In this document: one piece after another, positions 1 to 8,381 of the stretch
Position numbering within the stretch: position 1 is the stretch's first letter
Layout of the letters: each line of letters opens with the position of its first letter
NCBI RefSeq assembly: GCF_900167255.1
Contig: NZ_FUYB01000002.1
Coordinates: forward strand, 1-64,000
Reading direction: 5' to 3'
Length of the DNA stretch: 64,000 bases
Origin: Thiothrix eikelboomii
Lineage (GTDB): Bacteria > Pseudomonadota > Gammaproteobacteria > Thiotrichales > Thiotrichaceae
Notes under the pieces: model-generated
Told to the model about the DNA's origin: nothing
Database searches by the model: none
The model's input: the letters and a program-made list of their open reading frames with translations, nothing else
Program-made: the position numbers and the translations under genes

Positions 1-1740
1 ACGAGGCCAATAAACCTCATCCAACGCCTGCTGATGCAACCCCGCCGCACACCCATGCGCCACCGCACTAAACAACGGCTGCATTTCTTCCAGCGTATCG
101 GGAAACTCTTTCTCCGGTAGGGCTTTGTAGTATTCGTACAGCCGTTCATGCGCCTGCTGCCACACTTGCGGCTGCTGGGTTTGCAGTTGCCCGCCGAAGT
201 ATTCGCGGATCAGCGGGTGGCAGTCGAGGTCGCCGCCGCTGTCATGCTGTGACAACAGGTGGTGCTCTTCGCGCAAACTGGCGATGGCTTCCAGCCATTC
301 ATCTTCATCAATGCCTGCGGTCAGGTGCGGAATCTGCGCATCCCACAGCATTTGCAGCACGTCTTGCCCGATGGGGTGGTCGAACAGCCCCAACAAGTGC
401 AGCAACGCCAGTTCCGGCTCGCCCGCAAACCATTCCGCGTAAGCCTGCATCACCTTGAAGGCGTGGCGGCTGTCGCGGTTGCCCGTTGCTTTGACCAGTG
501 CCTTGAGCGTATCGCGCTTGCGTACATCGCCCTGATGCCGCAGCCGCAACACATTCCCCAGCAAACTCAACGCCAGCGCATGACCGCCGTATTCGCGCAC
601 CGCCTTGCCCAGTTCCGCCGCACTGCCCTTAACCCCCAGCGATTGCAGCAACTGGATGCCATCCGCCGCCGTCAGGTTTTGCAAATCGTGGCGGATGACG
701 GTGGGCGCGTCGCGGTCACTGAGTTCATGCAGCGCAATCCGCGTGGTGATAATGCACAAACCGCACGGATGGCGGGCAAGCTGGCGCAGCAACTGGCGAA
801 TGGCCTTGTCCTTGAGTTCGCCGCGCACGGCCGCGCCGCCATGTTGCAGCGGCTCCAGCCCATCCAGCACCAGCACGTAGCGTTTGCCGCGCAGCAACTC
901 GGCGAGGTGGTCGCCCTTGTCCTCCTCCGACGCAAACCGTTCGCGGGTCGATCCCAGCTTGGCAAACGCATGGCTGAAAAACGGCGTGGCGGAAGTCTGC
1001 TTGTCTTCGCTAGAACCTTGGGCATAGAAAGACCACTCAAACAGTACAGGAATATTGGCGGTGTGGTTCAGCCAGTGGCGTAGCAGCTTGGTCTTGCCTG
1101 TGCCGCCGGGGGCGATGAATTGGATGATGCGGGTAGTGTTGCCAGACCAAGCATCATTAAGCAATTGAAGTTCGGCAATACGACCGAAGAAACCGCCTTT
1201 AACGGTGGGGAGGCGGTCGGTGTGGATAAGAATTGGCGCGTGTCCATTCGCGGCTTGCATGGAACGGAGTTCTCCCAACGGCGGCGCAATGTATTCAGCT
1301 TGCCCCGTCAACACACGGTACAACTTGTCGTAATCACCGGGTAGACAGTACGTCGAATAAGATTTTAGCGTTAGCGGTACATGCTCCAGACTGCCATGTG
1401 TCGGAATCATCGGGATGAACTTGCTGTTGCGGTAATAGTGGTCGTACAGCGTTTGCGAGATGACCACGCCTTCAAATGTCACGCCACGTCCGCCCTCCGT
1501 TTCCTGCTTGCGATAGCGCCGCAAATAGGTTTCGGTGCAAACCAGCAGCACGAAATCAGCCGCTTCGATCTGGTTTTCCATCCAGCATTGCCAACCTTCC
1601 GGTGGAAAGCCGTTGATGTATTGGTCAAGCAGGCACTCCAGCCCATCTGTGCGCAAACGGTCAGATATGCCGCGCACAAAATCGCGGTGCAAGTCGGAAT
1701 CGTGGCTGTAGCTGATGAAAACCTTAGTAACCTTCGCCAT
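1..1740 (-). CDS. SEFIR-domain STAND-type ATPase (partial, C-terminus off the left edge)
   Basis: The minus strand is open from an ATG at 1738-1740 to the window edge (580 codons, no stop). Residues 1 to about 150 read as a SEFIR (TIR-related) domain: KVFISYSHDS at the start, then LECLLDQY and ADFVLLVCTETYLRR. A P-loop ATPase follows, with Walker A APGGTGKT near residue 210 and a Walker B-like strand VLVLDGLEPL near residue 285, then helical regions rich in Leu, His and Glu; the last residues before the edge are DEVYWPR. This is the layout of NLR/STAND signal proteins; SEFIR and TIR proteins of bacteria often work in phage defence, in some cases by NAD depletion. That function is inferred, not seen. 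The gene is visibly more GC-rich than its neighbours, which suggests transfer. It is divergent from the GMC oxidoreductase. The effector or sensor C-terminus cannot be judged here. Confidence 0.8.
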   Translation of the reverse strand, partial: MAKVTKVFISYSHDSDLHRDFVRGISDRLRTDGLECLLDQYINGFPPEGWQCWMENQIEAADFVLLVCTETYLRRYRKQETEGGRGVTFEGVVISQTLYDHYYRNSKFIPMIPTHGSLEHVPLTLKSYSTYCLPGDYDKLYRVLTGQAEYIAPPLGELRSMQAANGHAPILIHTDRLPTVKGGFFGRIAELQLLNDAWSGNTTRIIQFIAPGGTGKTKLLRHWLNHTANIPVLFEWSFYAQGSSEDKQTSATPFFSHAFAKLGSTRERFASEEDKGDHLAELLRGKRYVLVLDGLEPLQHGGAAVRGELKDKAIRQLLRQLARHPCGLCIITTRIALHELSDRDAPTVIRHDLQNLTAADGIQLLQSLGVKGSAAELGKAVREYGGHALALSLLGNVLRLRHQGDVRKRDTLKALVKATGNRDSRHAFKVMQAYAEWFAGEPELALLHLLGLFDHPIGQDVLQMLWDAQIPHLTAGIDEDEWLEAIASLREEHHLLSQHDSGGDLDCHPLIREYFGGQLQTQQPQVWQQAHERLYEYYKALPEKEFPDTLEEMQPLFSAVAHGCAAGLHQQALDEVYWPR

Positions 1741-1840
1741 GTGAGCCAGCCTAGAGTGCTGTTTGACAAAATTTAATCATATCTTAGCCACTCAGTTTCT
1801 CCTAAGCTAACCCTAAAACCAACCCATCTCACAAAATATC

Positions 1841-1880
1841 AGCAAACAGAGTTTTGCTCTGTGTAGAGTTTGGCTACACT
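1841..1880. promoter_or_regulatory. Two adjacent inverted repeats upstream of the GMC gene
   Basis: ACAGAG-ttttg-CTCTGT (1846-1862) is followed directly by TGTAG-agtttgg-CTACA (about 1862-1878). They lie 30-60 nt before the GMC start in the divergent promoter region. They could be an operator or a small leader structure; no regulator is assigned. Confidence 0.3.
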
Positions 1881-1911
1881 CCTGCTACCATCAAATGACG
1901 AGAAACCCATT

Positions 1912-3531
1912 ATGCGCGACTTTGGTAGCTTCGATTATATTATTGCCGGAGGCGGTGCAGCCGGTTGTGTACTTGCTAATCGCTTGACGGCTAATCCAGC
2001 TATCACGGTTTTATTGCTCGAAGCAGGTAATGATGAGCGTTGGATCTGGACAAAAATCCCAGTGGGTTATCTCTTCTGTATTAACAACCCTCGGACGGAC
2101 TGGTGCTATCAAACTCAAGCAGAACCCGGCCTCAATGGGCGTTCGATTCTTTATGCACGTGGTAAAGGCTTAGGCGGGAGTACCCTGATCAATGCCATGC
2201 TGTATTTACGCGGACAAGCACGCGATTATGATGAATGGGCAAGGCTCACCGGAGACTCAAACTGGTCTTGGCAGCAGGTGTTAACGAGCTTTAAAGCCGT
2301 CGAACATTACTGGCAAGGTGCAAGCGAATATCATGGCGCGGATGGTGAATGGCGGGTTGAAAAACAGCGCTTGTCGTGGGAGATTTTAGAGCGCTTCGCT
2401 GAAGCAGCAACCCAAGCTGGGATTCCTAATACTACTGACTTTAATACCGGCCATAATGAAGGTGTCAGCCAATTTGAAGTCAATCAGAAATTCGGTACAC
2501 GCTGGAGTTCGGTGCGCGGCTTCTTAAATCCGATTCGGAGTCGGCGTAATCTAACCCTTGTCACCGCAGCACTCAGCGACCAAGTAATGTTTGAGGAGCG
2601 GCGTGCAATCGGCATCCAATTTTATTTGAATGGCGAAATTTGCCAAGCCAAGAGTCGCTTAGAAACAATCCTCGCGGCGGGTTCGATCGGCTCACCTGCT
2701 ATTTTACAGCGCTCAGGTATTGGTGAAGCCGATTTCTTAAAAACAAAAGGTATCCCCGTGCGCGTCCATGCCCCGGGCGTGGGTGCAAATCTACAGGATC
2801 ATTTGCAATTACGTAGCATCTATAAAGTACAGGGGATTCAAACCCTGAATCAGATCGCCAATACTTGGCACGGCAAAATCAAAATGGGCTTGGAATACGC
2901 TTTTTTACGTAAAGGCCCCTTGACGATGGCTCCCAGTCAACTGGGTTTATTTGCCCGTTCGGATGCCTCAGTTGCTACCCCGGATTTGGAATATCATGTG
3001 CAGCCATTGTCTTTGGATAAATTCGGTGAGCCTTTACATGAGTTCCCGGCTTTCACTGCCAGTGTCTGTGATTTGCGCCCCGAATCACGCGGTTGGGTAA
3101 AGATTGCGGATGCCCATCCACAGCATGCGCCCTTAATTGCGCCTTGCTATTTAAGCACTGAAGCTGATCGCCTCAAAGCCGCCAAAGCACTGCAGCTTAC
3201 CCGCCGTATTGTACGCCAAGCCGCTTTACAGCCCTACCAGCCCGAAGAGTATTTGCCCGGTATTGACTATCAAACAGAGGAAGAATTAGCGATAGCCGCT
3301 GGTAAGATTGGCACAACAATTTTTCACCCCGTCGGTACCTGCAAAATGGGAGCAGCCACTGACCCACTGGCCGTCACCGATAGCCGTTTACAAGTACGTG
3401 GCGTACAAGGCTTACGAGTAGTCGATGCCTCCATCATGCCCACGATTACCTCTGGCAATACCAGCTCACCGACGATTATGCTAGCGGCAAAGGCAGCGAC
3501 CATGATCTTGCAAGACCGACTGGGTGCTTAA
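1912..3531 (+). CDS. GMC-family FAD oxidoreductase (choline/alcohol dehydrogenase type)
   Basis: A 539-residue flavoprotein of the glucose-methanol-choline family. The FAD-binding motif is G13-G18 (IIAGGGAAGCVLANR). GMC signature 1 (GKGLGGSTLINAMLYLRG) starts near residue 84, signature 2 (GSIGSPAILQRSGIG) near 261. The catalytic C-terminal part has HPVGTCKMG near 472 and the Asn/His region NTSSPTIMLAAKAA near 517. These proteins oxidise alcohols such as choline or aliphatic alcohols and pass electrons to a quinone or other acceptor; the substrate cannot be read from sequence. I chose ATG 1912, because the family starts only a few residues before the dinucleotide motif; an in-frame TTG at 1870 would add 14 unneeded residues. 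Choline dehydrogenase activity would fit with the methylamine-type gene set further on, but there is no direct link. Confidence 0.85.
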   Translation: MRDFGSFDYIIAGGGAAGCVLANRLTANPAITVLLLEAGNDERWIWTKIPVGYLFCINNPRTDWCYQTQAEPGLNGRSILYARGKGLGGSTLINAMLYLRGQARDYDEWARLTGDSNWSWQQVLTSFKAVEHYWQGASEYHGADGEWRVEKQRLSWEILERFAEAATQAGIPNTTDFNTGHNEGVSQFEVNQKFGTRWSSVRGFLNPIRSRRNLTLVTAALSDQVMFEERRAIGIQFYLNGEICQAKSRLETILAAGSIGSPAILQRSGIGEADFLKTKGIPVRVHAPGVGANLQDHLQLRSIYKVQGIQTLNQIANTWHGKIKMGLEYAFLRKGPLTMAPSQLGLFARSDASVATPDLEYHVQPLSLDKFGEPLHEFPAFTASVCDLRPESRGWVKIADAHPQHAPLIAPCYLSTEADRLKAAKALQLTRRIVRQAALQPYQPEEYLPGIDYQTEEELAIAAGKIGTTIFHPVGTCKMGAATDPLAVTDSRLQVRGVQGLRVVDASIMPTITSGNTSSPTIMLAAKAATMILQDRLGA

Positions 3532-3605
3532 AGCAGCAGCATCCTAAGCAAGATCGGGTTAAACTGCTTGGCTCAGAAAATAAGCTTAAAATAGGAGCAT
3601 GGCTC

Positions 3606-4625
3606 ATGCCGATTGGCAATTTAATGCTGGATTTAACCAGCACCACTCTAACCGCTGAAGAAGTGGATTTATTAGCGCATCCTGCGATTGGTGGCGTGAT
3701 TTTTTTTACTCGTAATTATGAGTCCATTCAACAACTGACCGCATTAGTCAAGCGAGTACGCATGGCAGCCCAGCGCCCACTCTTATTAGCCGTGGATCAT
3801 GAAGGGGGACGAGTGCAGCGTTTTCGCCAGTCATTTACCGTTTTACCTGCCTTGGCACGCTTAGGCGAACACTATGCGACTGACCCCCTCGCTGCACGCC
3901 AAGCTGCTTATCGACTGGGTTGGCTGATGGCGGCAGAACTGCGAGCAGTCGATATTGATATTAGCTTTGCTCCGGTATTAGATTTGAACTATGGCCCGAG
4001 CCAAGTCATCGGTGATCGCTCATTTCACCGTGAACCCGAGATTGTTAGCGAATTAGCTGGCGCTTATATCGGCGGGATGCATGCAGCAGGAATGGCCGCC
4101 ACAGGTAAACATTTTCCGGGGCATGGTTTTGTCGAGGCCGATTCACATTTAGCAATTCCCGTCGATCTACGCACTCAAGAGCAGATTATGCAAGCTGATG
4201 TCTTGCCCTTTGCACGCTTAATACCACAGGGTTTGAACGCGGTGATGCCTGCCCATGTGATTTATGAGCAAGTCGATAGCCAACCAGCCGGGTTTTCGAG
4301 GATTTGGCTACAAACCATTTTGCGAGGGCAACTAGGCTTTAACGGGGTGATTTTTAGTGATGATTTAAGTATGGAGGCCGCTGGCGTTGTCGGCGGTTAT
4401 GCCGAACGTGCTGAAGCAGCCCTCGCAGCTGGGTGCGATATGATTTTAGCTTGCAATCAGCGCGCTGGTATTATCGAAATTTTGGATCAAGTGAAACTGC
4501 AAACCTCGCCAGCTTCGGCAGAACGCTTGACACGGATGTTAGGCCAGCCATTTATGAATCGCTCGGCTTTATTAGAACAAGCTTATTGGCAGCAGGCTGT
4601 CGATGAAATTAGTCATTTAGCCTAA
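3606..4625 (+). CDS. nagZ: Beta-N-acetylhexosaminidase NagZ
   Basis: A 339-residue cytoplasmic glycoside hydrolase family 3 enzyme that removes N-acetylglucosamine from GlcNAc-anhydromuropeptides during cell-wall recycling. Family marks are LLAVDHEGGRVQRF near residue 60, the catalytic-loop motif KHFPGHG near 167 followed by SHLAIPVD, and FSDDLSMEAA with the nucleophile Asp near 249, then AAGCDMILACNQ. Length matches single-domain gammaproteobacterial NagZ. The start ATG has AGGAGC seven bases upstream; the earlier ATG at 3599 is out of frame. It is followed by the methylthioinosine phosphorylase gene, the same neighbour as in Pseudomonas. Confidence 0.95.
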   Translation: MPIGNLMLDLTSTTLTAEEVDLLAHPAIGGVIFFTRNYESIQQLTALVKRVRMAAQRPLLLAVDHEGGRVQRFRQSFTVLPALARLGEHYATDPLAARQAAYRLGWLMAAELRAVDIDISFAPVLDLNYGPSQVIGDRSFHREPEIVSELAGAYIGGMHAAGMAATGKHFPGHGFVEADSHLAIPVDLRTQEQIMQADVLPFARLIPQGLNAVMPAHVIYEQVDSQPAGFSRIWLQTILRGQLGFNGVIFSDDLSMEAAGVVGGYAERAEAALAAGCDMILACNQRAGIIEILDQVKLQTSPASAERLTRMLGQPFMNRSALLEQAYWQQAVDEISHLA

Positions 4626-4669
4626 CCACTGCTAACAATAGTTTAACAAAGAACCGATAGGATCAGGGC

Positions 4670-5425
4670 ATGAGCGAAACTAAAATTGCATTTGCAGTGA
4701 TTGGCGGCACGGGCCTCACTGCCATCGAAGGTTTAGAAGTGATTCATCGTGAGGTGGTACATACGCCTTATGGCGAGCCTTCTGGGCAAATTACTCACGG
4801 CATGATTGGGGGACAGCGCATCGTATTTTTAGCTCGACACGGCTATACCCATAATATTCCACCCCATCGGATTAACTATCGTGCCAATATTTGGGCGCTA
4901 CACAGTATTGGTGTACGCAATGTGGTCGCGGTCGGGGCAGTCGGTGGGATTACGCCACAAATGGCACCGCAAACTTTAGTGATTCCGAATCAAATTATTG
5001 ATTACACCTATGGACGTAGCCATACCTTTTTCGATGAAGGCTTAAGATCTGTCACCCATATTGATTTTTCCCAACCGTATTGCCCTAAATTACGCCAAGC
5101 TTTGCTGAACGCGGGCAAACAAGCGGCTATTGACCTGATTGACGGCGGCACCTATGCCGCAACTCAAGGCCCACGTTTAGAAAGTGCGGCCGAAATTTTA
5201 CGCCTTGAGCGCGATGGTTGTGATTTAGTCGGAATGACCGCCATGCCCGAAGCGGCCTTAGCAAAAGAACTAGGCTTAAGCTATGCAAGTTGCTCGGTGG
5301 TGGCGAATTGGGCAGCAGGAAAAACGTCCGGCGAAATTACTATGAGCGAAATTCACCGAAACTTGGTCGTCGGTATGGAGCGTTTGCGCCAATTACTCAA
5401 AGTTCTAAATTGTTGTGACCTCTAG
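4670..5425 (+). CDS. S-methyl-5'-thioinosine phosphorylase (MTAP/PNP family)
   Basis: A 251-residue purine-nucleoside phosphorylase of the MTAP group, acting on methylthio-nucleosides formed by polyamine synthesis and feeding sulfur and purine salvage. Seen: phosphate-binding GGTGL near residue 12, ARHGYTHNIPPHRINYRAN, GAVGGI, and MTAMPEAALAKELGLSYASC. Near residue 212 the base-binding segment reads VVANWAAG, with Asn where adenine-specific MTAPs carry Asp. In PNP enzymes an Asn there goes with 6-oxopurines, so I infer methylthioinosine rather than methylthioadenosine as the substrate, as for the Pseudomonas enzyme beside nagZ. The stop overlaps the start of the next small gene. Confidence 0.85.
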   Translation: MSETKIAFAVIGGTGLTAIEGLEVIHREVVHTPYGEPSGQITHGMIGGQRIVFLARHGYTHNIPPHRINYRANIWALHSIGVRNVVAVGAVGGITPQMAPQTLVIPNQIIDYTYGRSHTFFDEGLRSVTHIDFSQPYCPKLRQALLNAGKQAAIDLIDGGTYAATQGPRLESAAEILRLERDGCDLVGMTAMPEAALAKELGLSYASCSVVANWAAGKTSGEITMSEIHRNLVVGMERLRQLLKVLNCCDL

Positions 5426-5861
5426 TGTGACTCAGGCTTTTGAAGCAGAGCTTATTTTCCAGCCGCAAGCCTCACGCCTGCTGCTCAGCTTTATTGTCCT
5501 CAGCCATAGTTTAGTCGCTAGCTTAGTCGGTTGGATGCCGCTTAGCCTGCTCGAAAAATTCAGTCTAGTCTTAGTGATTTTAATCGCAGGCTACTCTAGC
5601 TGGCGCTGGCATGCTGGGCTGAACAAGACGGCTTTGCAAACAGTGATTTGGCGGGAGTTAGGTGCTTGGGAGCTTGCGACCTCAGGTTCTGCGCTTAAAG
5701 CAGCCCAATTGACTCAGCATTTTAGTCATCCTTGGCTGAACATTTTGCATCTCAAAGCTCAGCGACAGCGCTGGGTAGTTATTATTTTGCCCGATAATCT
5801 CGATGCTGTGCGGCGGCAAATTTTACGGCGAAGGTTGCGCTTATTGGTTTACCCCCAATAA
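5415..5861 (+). CDS. Small YgfX-like membrane protein
   Basis: A 148-residue protein with two hydrophobic segments near the N-terminus (LLLSFIVLSHSLVASLVG and FSLVLVILIAGY) joined by a very short turn, then a soluble C-terminal part ending in an Arg-rich LDAVRRQILRRRLR. This hairpin-plus-soluble layout and the closing motif resemble the YgfX/CptA family of E. coli. The start is GTG 5415, or GTG 5427, overlapping the end of the phosphorylase gene, so it is probably translated from the same message. Its 3' end overlaps the convergent dsrS-like gene by 21 bases. Function is not known with confidence. Confidence 0.6.
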   Translation: MTSSVTQAFEAELIFQPQASRLLLSFIVLSHSLVASLVGWMPLSLLEKFSLVLVILIAGYSSWRWHAGLNKTALQTVIWRELGAWELATSGSALKAAQLTQHFSHPWLNILHLKAQRQRWVVIILPDNLDAVRRQILRRRLRLLVYPQ

Positions 5862-6986
5862 GCCGTTGGCTGCCTGCTGGATCGGCTTCACTAACGGTTC
5901 TAAATGCTTACGCATCACCGAACCCACCGCATCACTACCGCCAAACACCGTATTTAAACTATCCTCCCCCAATTGCGCTAAGACGAGCAGATTGTATAGA
6001 TAACTAGACTGCTCCGTCGGCATGAGCTTAAGTACCGTTTCTAACTCTCGAGGTGTGCCTATGCCTTGGCAATAAGCCGCTGCGCGTTGCAGTGCTAACT
6101 TGACTTCGATCCCACGAGGTTCTGCAAACTTTAAGTTAAACCGTCGCTGGATCGCACAAAACAGTGAAATCACCACTTCTTGGTCAGCAGGCTTTTCTAA
6201 AGCGAATAGCAATGTCTGTAGCCAATTTTGCCCCTCGGCGCTGAGGCTTTGCTGTAGCGCCTTGGCAAAAGGATTATCCGCCACAAGAGCGGTTTGCAAA
6301 GCAAGCTCCAGCTGGGCAGCCTGTGGATGTGGGGGTGAGCTAAGCGGTATCTGCTTAGCTTCTGCGTGCAGAAAACCAATATAAAATGGATTTTTGCGTT
6401 TGGCACGATTCCATAATTGCTCGCGCTCCAGCTGCGAAATCAGCTCCCCTTGCAGGCATAAACGCACGGTATCGACTATATCCAAAGCCTGCTCTTCAAA
6501 CGGTAAAAATTCCAATAAATAGCTCGCCAACTCTTGACCCAAAGAGCCGTACACGACTGTCGATTTTTCTAATAACCGCCGCGCAGTATCCGCCGAGGGA
6601 TAAGCCCACCAAGCGCGGCTCGCCACTTCATGACTCAAATCCGGGTTATGCACCACAGCAACCACGGCTTCTGGCTCACCCAATAACAGCATTTGCTCAA
6701 GGTTATTGCGGGCATGTCCAGTCCGTGTCCAGCGTTGCAGGAAGACTGGATAACCACCGGGCGAACCCGTAACTTTTAAGGATAACCACTCTCGAAGCCA
6801 ACGTAGATATTGCTCATCACGAGTCGTTGGATTCAAGCGGATTTTAGCTTCACCTTTAGCCGTCAAAGCATGTAAGGTCATAGTCGCTTCATTCAAGCGA
6901 ATTGCTTGCACCGGCTGGGCAAATAGCACATTGAGGCGCAAACTGTCTTCATGGGCAAGTTGCATAAGGGTTGGTTTAAAACTCAT
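5841..6986 (-). CDS. dsrS: DsrS-like protein of sulfur-oxidising bacteria
   Basis: A 381-residue soluble protein without signal peptide. The N-terminal stretch (HEDSLRLNVLFAQPVQAIRLNE, then AKIRLNPTTRDEQYLRWLRE and SPGGYPVFLQRWTRTG) and LLLGEPEAVVAVVHNP, SRAWWAYPSADTARRLLE, LLEFLPFEEQ match my memory of DsrS, the last gene of dsr clusters of purple sulfur bacteria and other sulfur oxidisers. DsrS is reported as a cytoplasmic protein linked to sulfur-globule oxidation; its biochemistry is unclear. No other dsr gene lies nearby, so it is detached from the main cluster or is a related stand-alone protein. It is divergent from the amidohydrolase and convergent with the YgfX-like gene. The name rests on recall of the family, not on a search. 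Confidence 0.6.
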   Translation of the reverse strand: MSFKPTLMQLAHEDSLRLNVLFAQPVQAIRLNEATMTLHALTAKGEAKIRLNPTTRDEQYLRWLREWLSLKVTGSPGGYPVFLQRWTRTGHARNNLEQMLLLGEPEAVVAVVHNPDLSHEVASRAWWAYPSADTARRLLEKSTVVYGSLGQELASYLLEFLPFEEQALDIVDTVRLCLQGELISQLEREQLWNRAKRKNPFYIGFLHAEAKQIPLSSPPHPQAAQLELALQTALVADNPFAKALQQSLSAEGQNWLQTLLFALEKPADQEVVISLFCAIQRRFNLKFAEPRGIEVKLALQRAAAYCQGIGTPRELETVLKLMPTEQSSYLYNLLVLAQLGEDSLNTVFGGSDAVGSVMRKHLEPLVKPIQQAANGLLGVNQ

Positions 6987-7067
6987 AAAGCTTCACAATA
7001 CCTCATAAGATTGAGCACAAAAACGACGATATTAGACGGTCATACCACTGAGTACGGAGAAAAAACG

Positions 7068-8249
7068 GTGTTAGCTACTCTATTAGAGCGCGGCAAGGAT
7101 CTGCATAGCAATATGCAAGAATGGCGACGTGATTTACATCAGTACCCCGAAATTGCTTATGAAGAGCATCGCACCAGCCAAAAAGTCGCTGCACAACTCA
7201 GACAGTTAGGTCTTGAAGTCCATACGGGGATTGGCGAAACAGGGGTCGTCGGCATCCTCAAAGGCAAACAAGCAGCGGATCGGCATCTTGCTTTGCGTGC
7301 TGATATGGATGCACTCAAACTGACAGAATTAAATAATTTCGCGCATGCCTCCTGCCACCACGGCCAAATGCATGGTTGTGGGCATGATGGGCATACCGCG
7401 ATGTTGCTCGGTGCAGCGACTGCTTTAGCCAAGCATCCCGAGTTTGCGGGTACAGTTTATTTTATCTTCCAACCCGCTGAAGAGGGCGAGCGTGGGGCTT
7501 TGCGCATGTTAGAGGATGGCTTATTTAAACGCTTTCCGATTCAAGAAATCTATGGCATGCATAATTGGCCGGGCTTGCCTGCAGGTGAGTTTGCGGTACA
7601 CTCAGGACCGGTAATGGCCGCGATTAATGGTTTTGATATTAGCATTACCGGCAAAGGGGGGCATGGGGGCATGCCCGATCAGGTGAATGATCCGATTATT
7701 ATTGCCGCACAACTGATTAATGCCATACAAACGGTGATCTCTCGTAATCTCTCACCGGTACACAGCGGAGTGATTAGCCTTACCCAGATTCAAGGCGGCA
7801 GTGGTGCCTATAATGTCATTCCAGAAACAGTGACCTTACGCGGCGCGATTCGTACTTTTTATAAAGCGGATTTAGAGCTGATTTATACCCGTTTGCGTAC
7901 TTTAGTCGAATATACAGCAGCAGCTTTTAATGCCAAAGCTTCAATTAAATTTCTTGACGGTGCAACAGCGACGATTAATCATCCCGCCCAAGCTGAACGC
8001 TGTTATCAAGTCGTCAAAAACTTGGTGGGGGCAGATAAAGCCCATTGGAATCCAGAGCCGAGTATGGGTGCAGAAGATTTTGCTTACTTTTTATTAGAAC
8101 GCCCCGGTGCTTATATTTGGATTGGCAATAGCAACTCACCACAAAGCCCTGCTCTGCATAGTCCTTATTACGATTTTAATGATGAGATCCTGCCGTTAGG
8201 GGCAGCCTATTGGGTTAAATTAGTACAAAGTTTAAGTCCTTTACCTTAA
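7068..8249 (+). CDS. M20-family amidohydrolase (hippurate / N-acyl-amino acid hydrolase)
   Basis: A 393-residue metallo-amidohydrolase that hydrolyses N-acyl or carbamoyl amino-acid-type amides in the cytoplasm. Metal and catalytic motifs are seen: HGCGHDGHTAML near residue 101, QPAEEGERGALRMLEDG, MHNWPG, the dimerisation-domain motif GKGGHGGMPDQ, and MGAEDFAYFLLERPGAY near the C-terminus. The start is GTG 7068: GGAGA lies at 7056-7060 with good spacing, and the family normally begins shortly before the WRRDLHQYPEIAYEE motif. The reading frame is open farther upstream to 6951, but that would overlap the divergent dsrS start. The substrate is not determinable from sequence. Confidence 0.85.
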   Translation: MLATLLERGKDLHSNMQEWRRDLHQYPEIAYEEHRTSQKVAAQLRQLGLEVHTGIGETGVVGILKGKQAADRHLALRADMDALKLTELNNFAHASCHHGQMHGCGHDGHTAMLLGAATALAKHPEFAGTVYFIFQPAEEGERGALRMLEDGLFKRFPIQEIYGMHNWPGLPAGEFAVHSGPVMAAINGFDISITGKGGHGGMPDQVNDPIIIAAQLINAIQTVISRNLSPVHSGVISLTQIQGGSGAYNVIPETVTLRGAIRTFYKADLELIYTRLRTLVEYTAAAFNAKASIKFLDGATATINHPAQAERCYQVVKNLVGADKAHWNPEPSMGAEDFAYFLLERPGAYIWIGNSNSPQSPALHSPYYDFNDEILPLGAAYWVKLVQSLSPLP

Positions 8250-8381
8250 AAGCCGTAAGCACTTAACCATTTTCAAGGTATTAGAAAGGCACTAGAGTTA
8301 ATGAAGCCCGCTAGTTAGAGTGATACACTCGTGGGCGTACTGTAGGGAGACCCTGCAATTTTTTGAATGACGGAGTTTGTA

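Noticed and set aside
259-1083. A long open plus-strand frame of 274 codons
   Set aside because: It is the mirror of the GC-rich SEFIR-STAND gene on the minus strand, which has clear domain motifs; the plus-strand product has no recognisable pattern.
1870-1911. TTG start 14 codons before the GMC start
   Set aside because: No ribosome site, it falls inside the inverted repeats of the promoter region, and the family begins close to the FAD motif.
8311-8334. GAGTG-ATA-CACTC inverted repeat before asd as an operator
   Set aside because: The arms are only five bases; too short to support without other copies.
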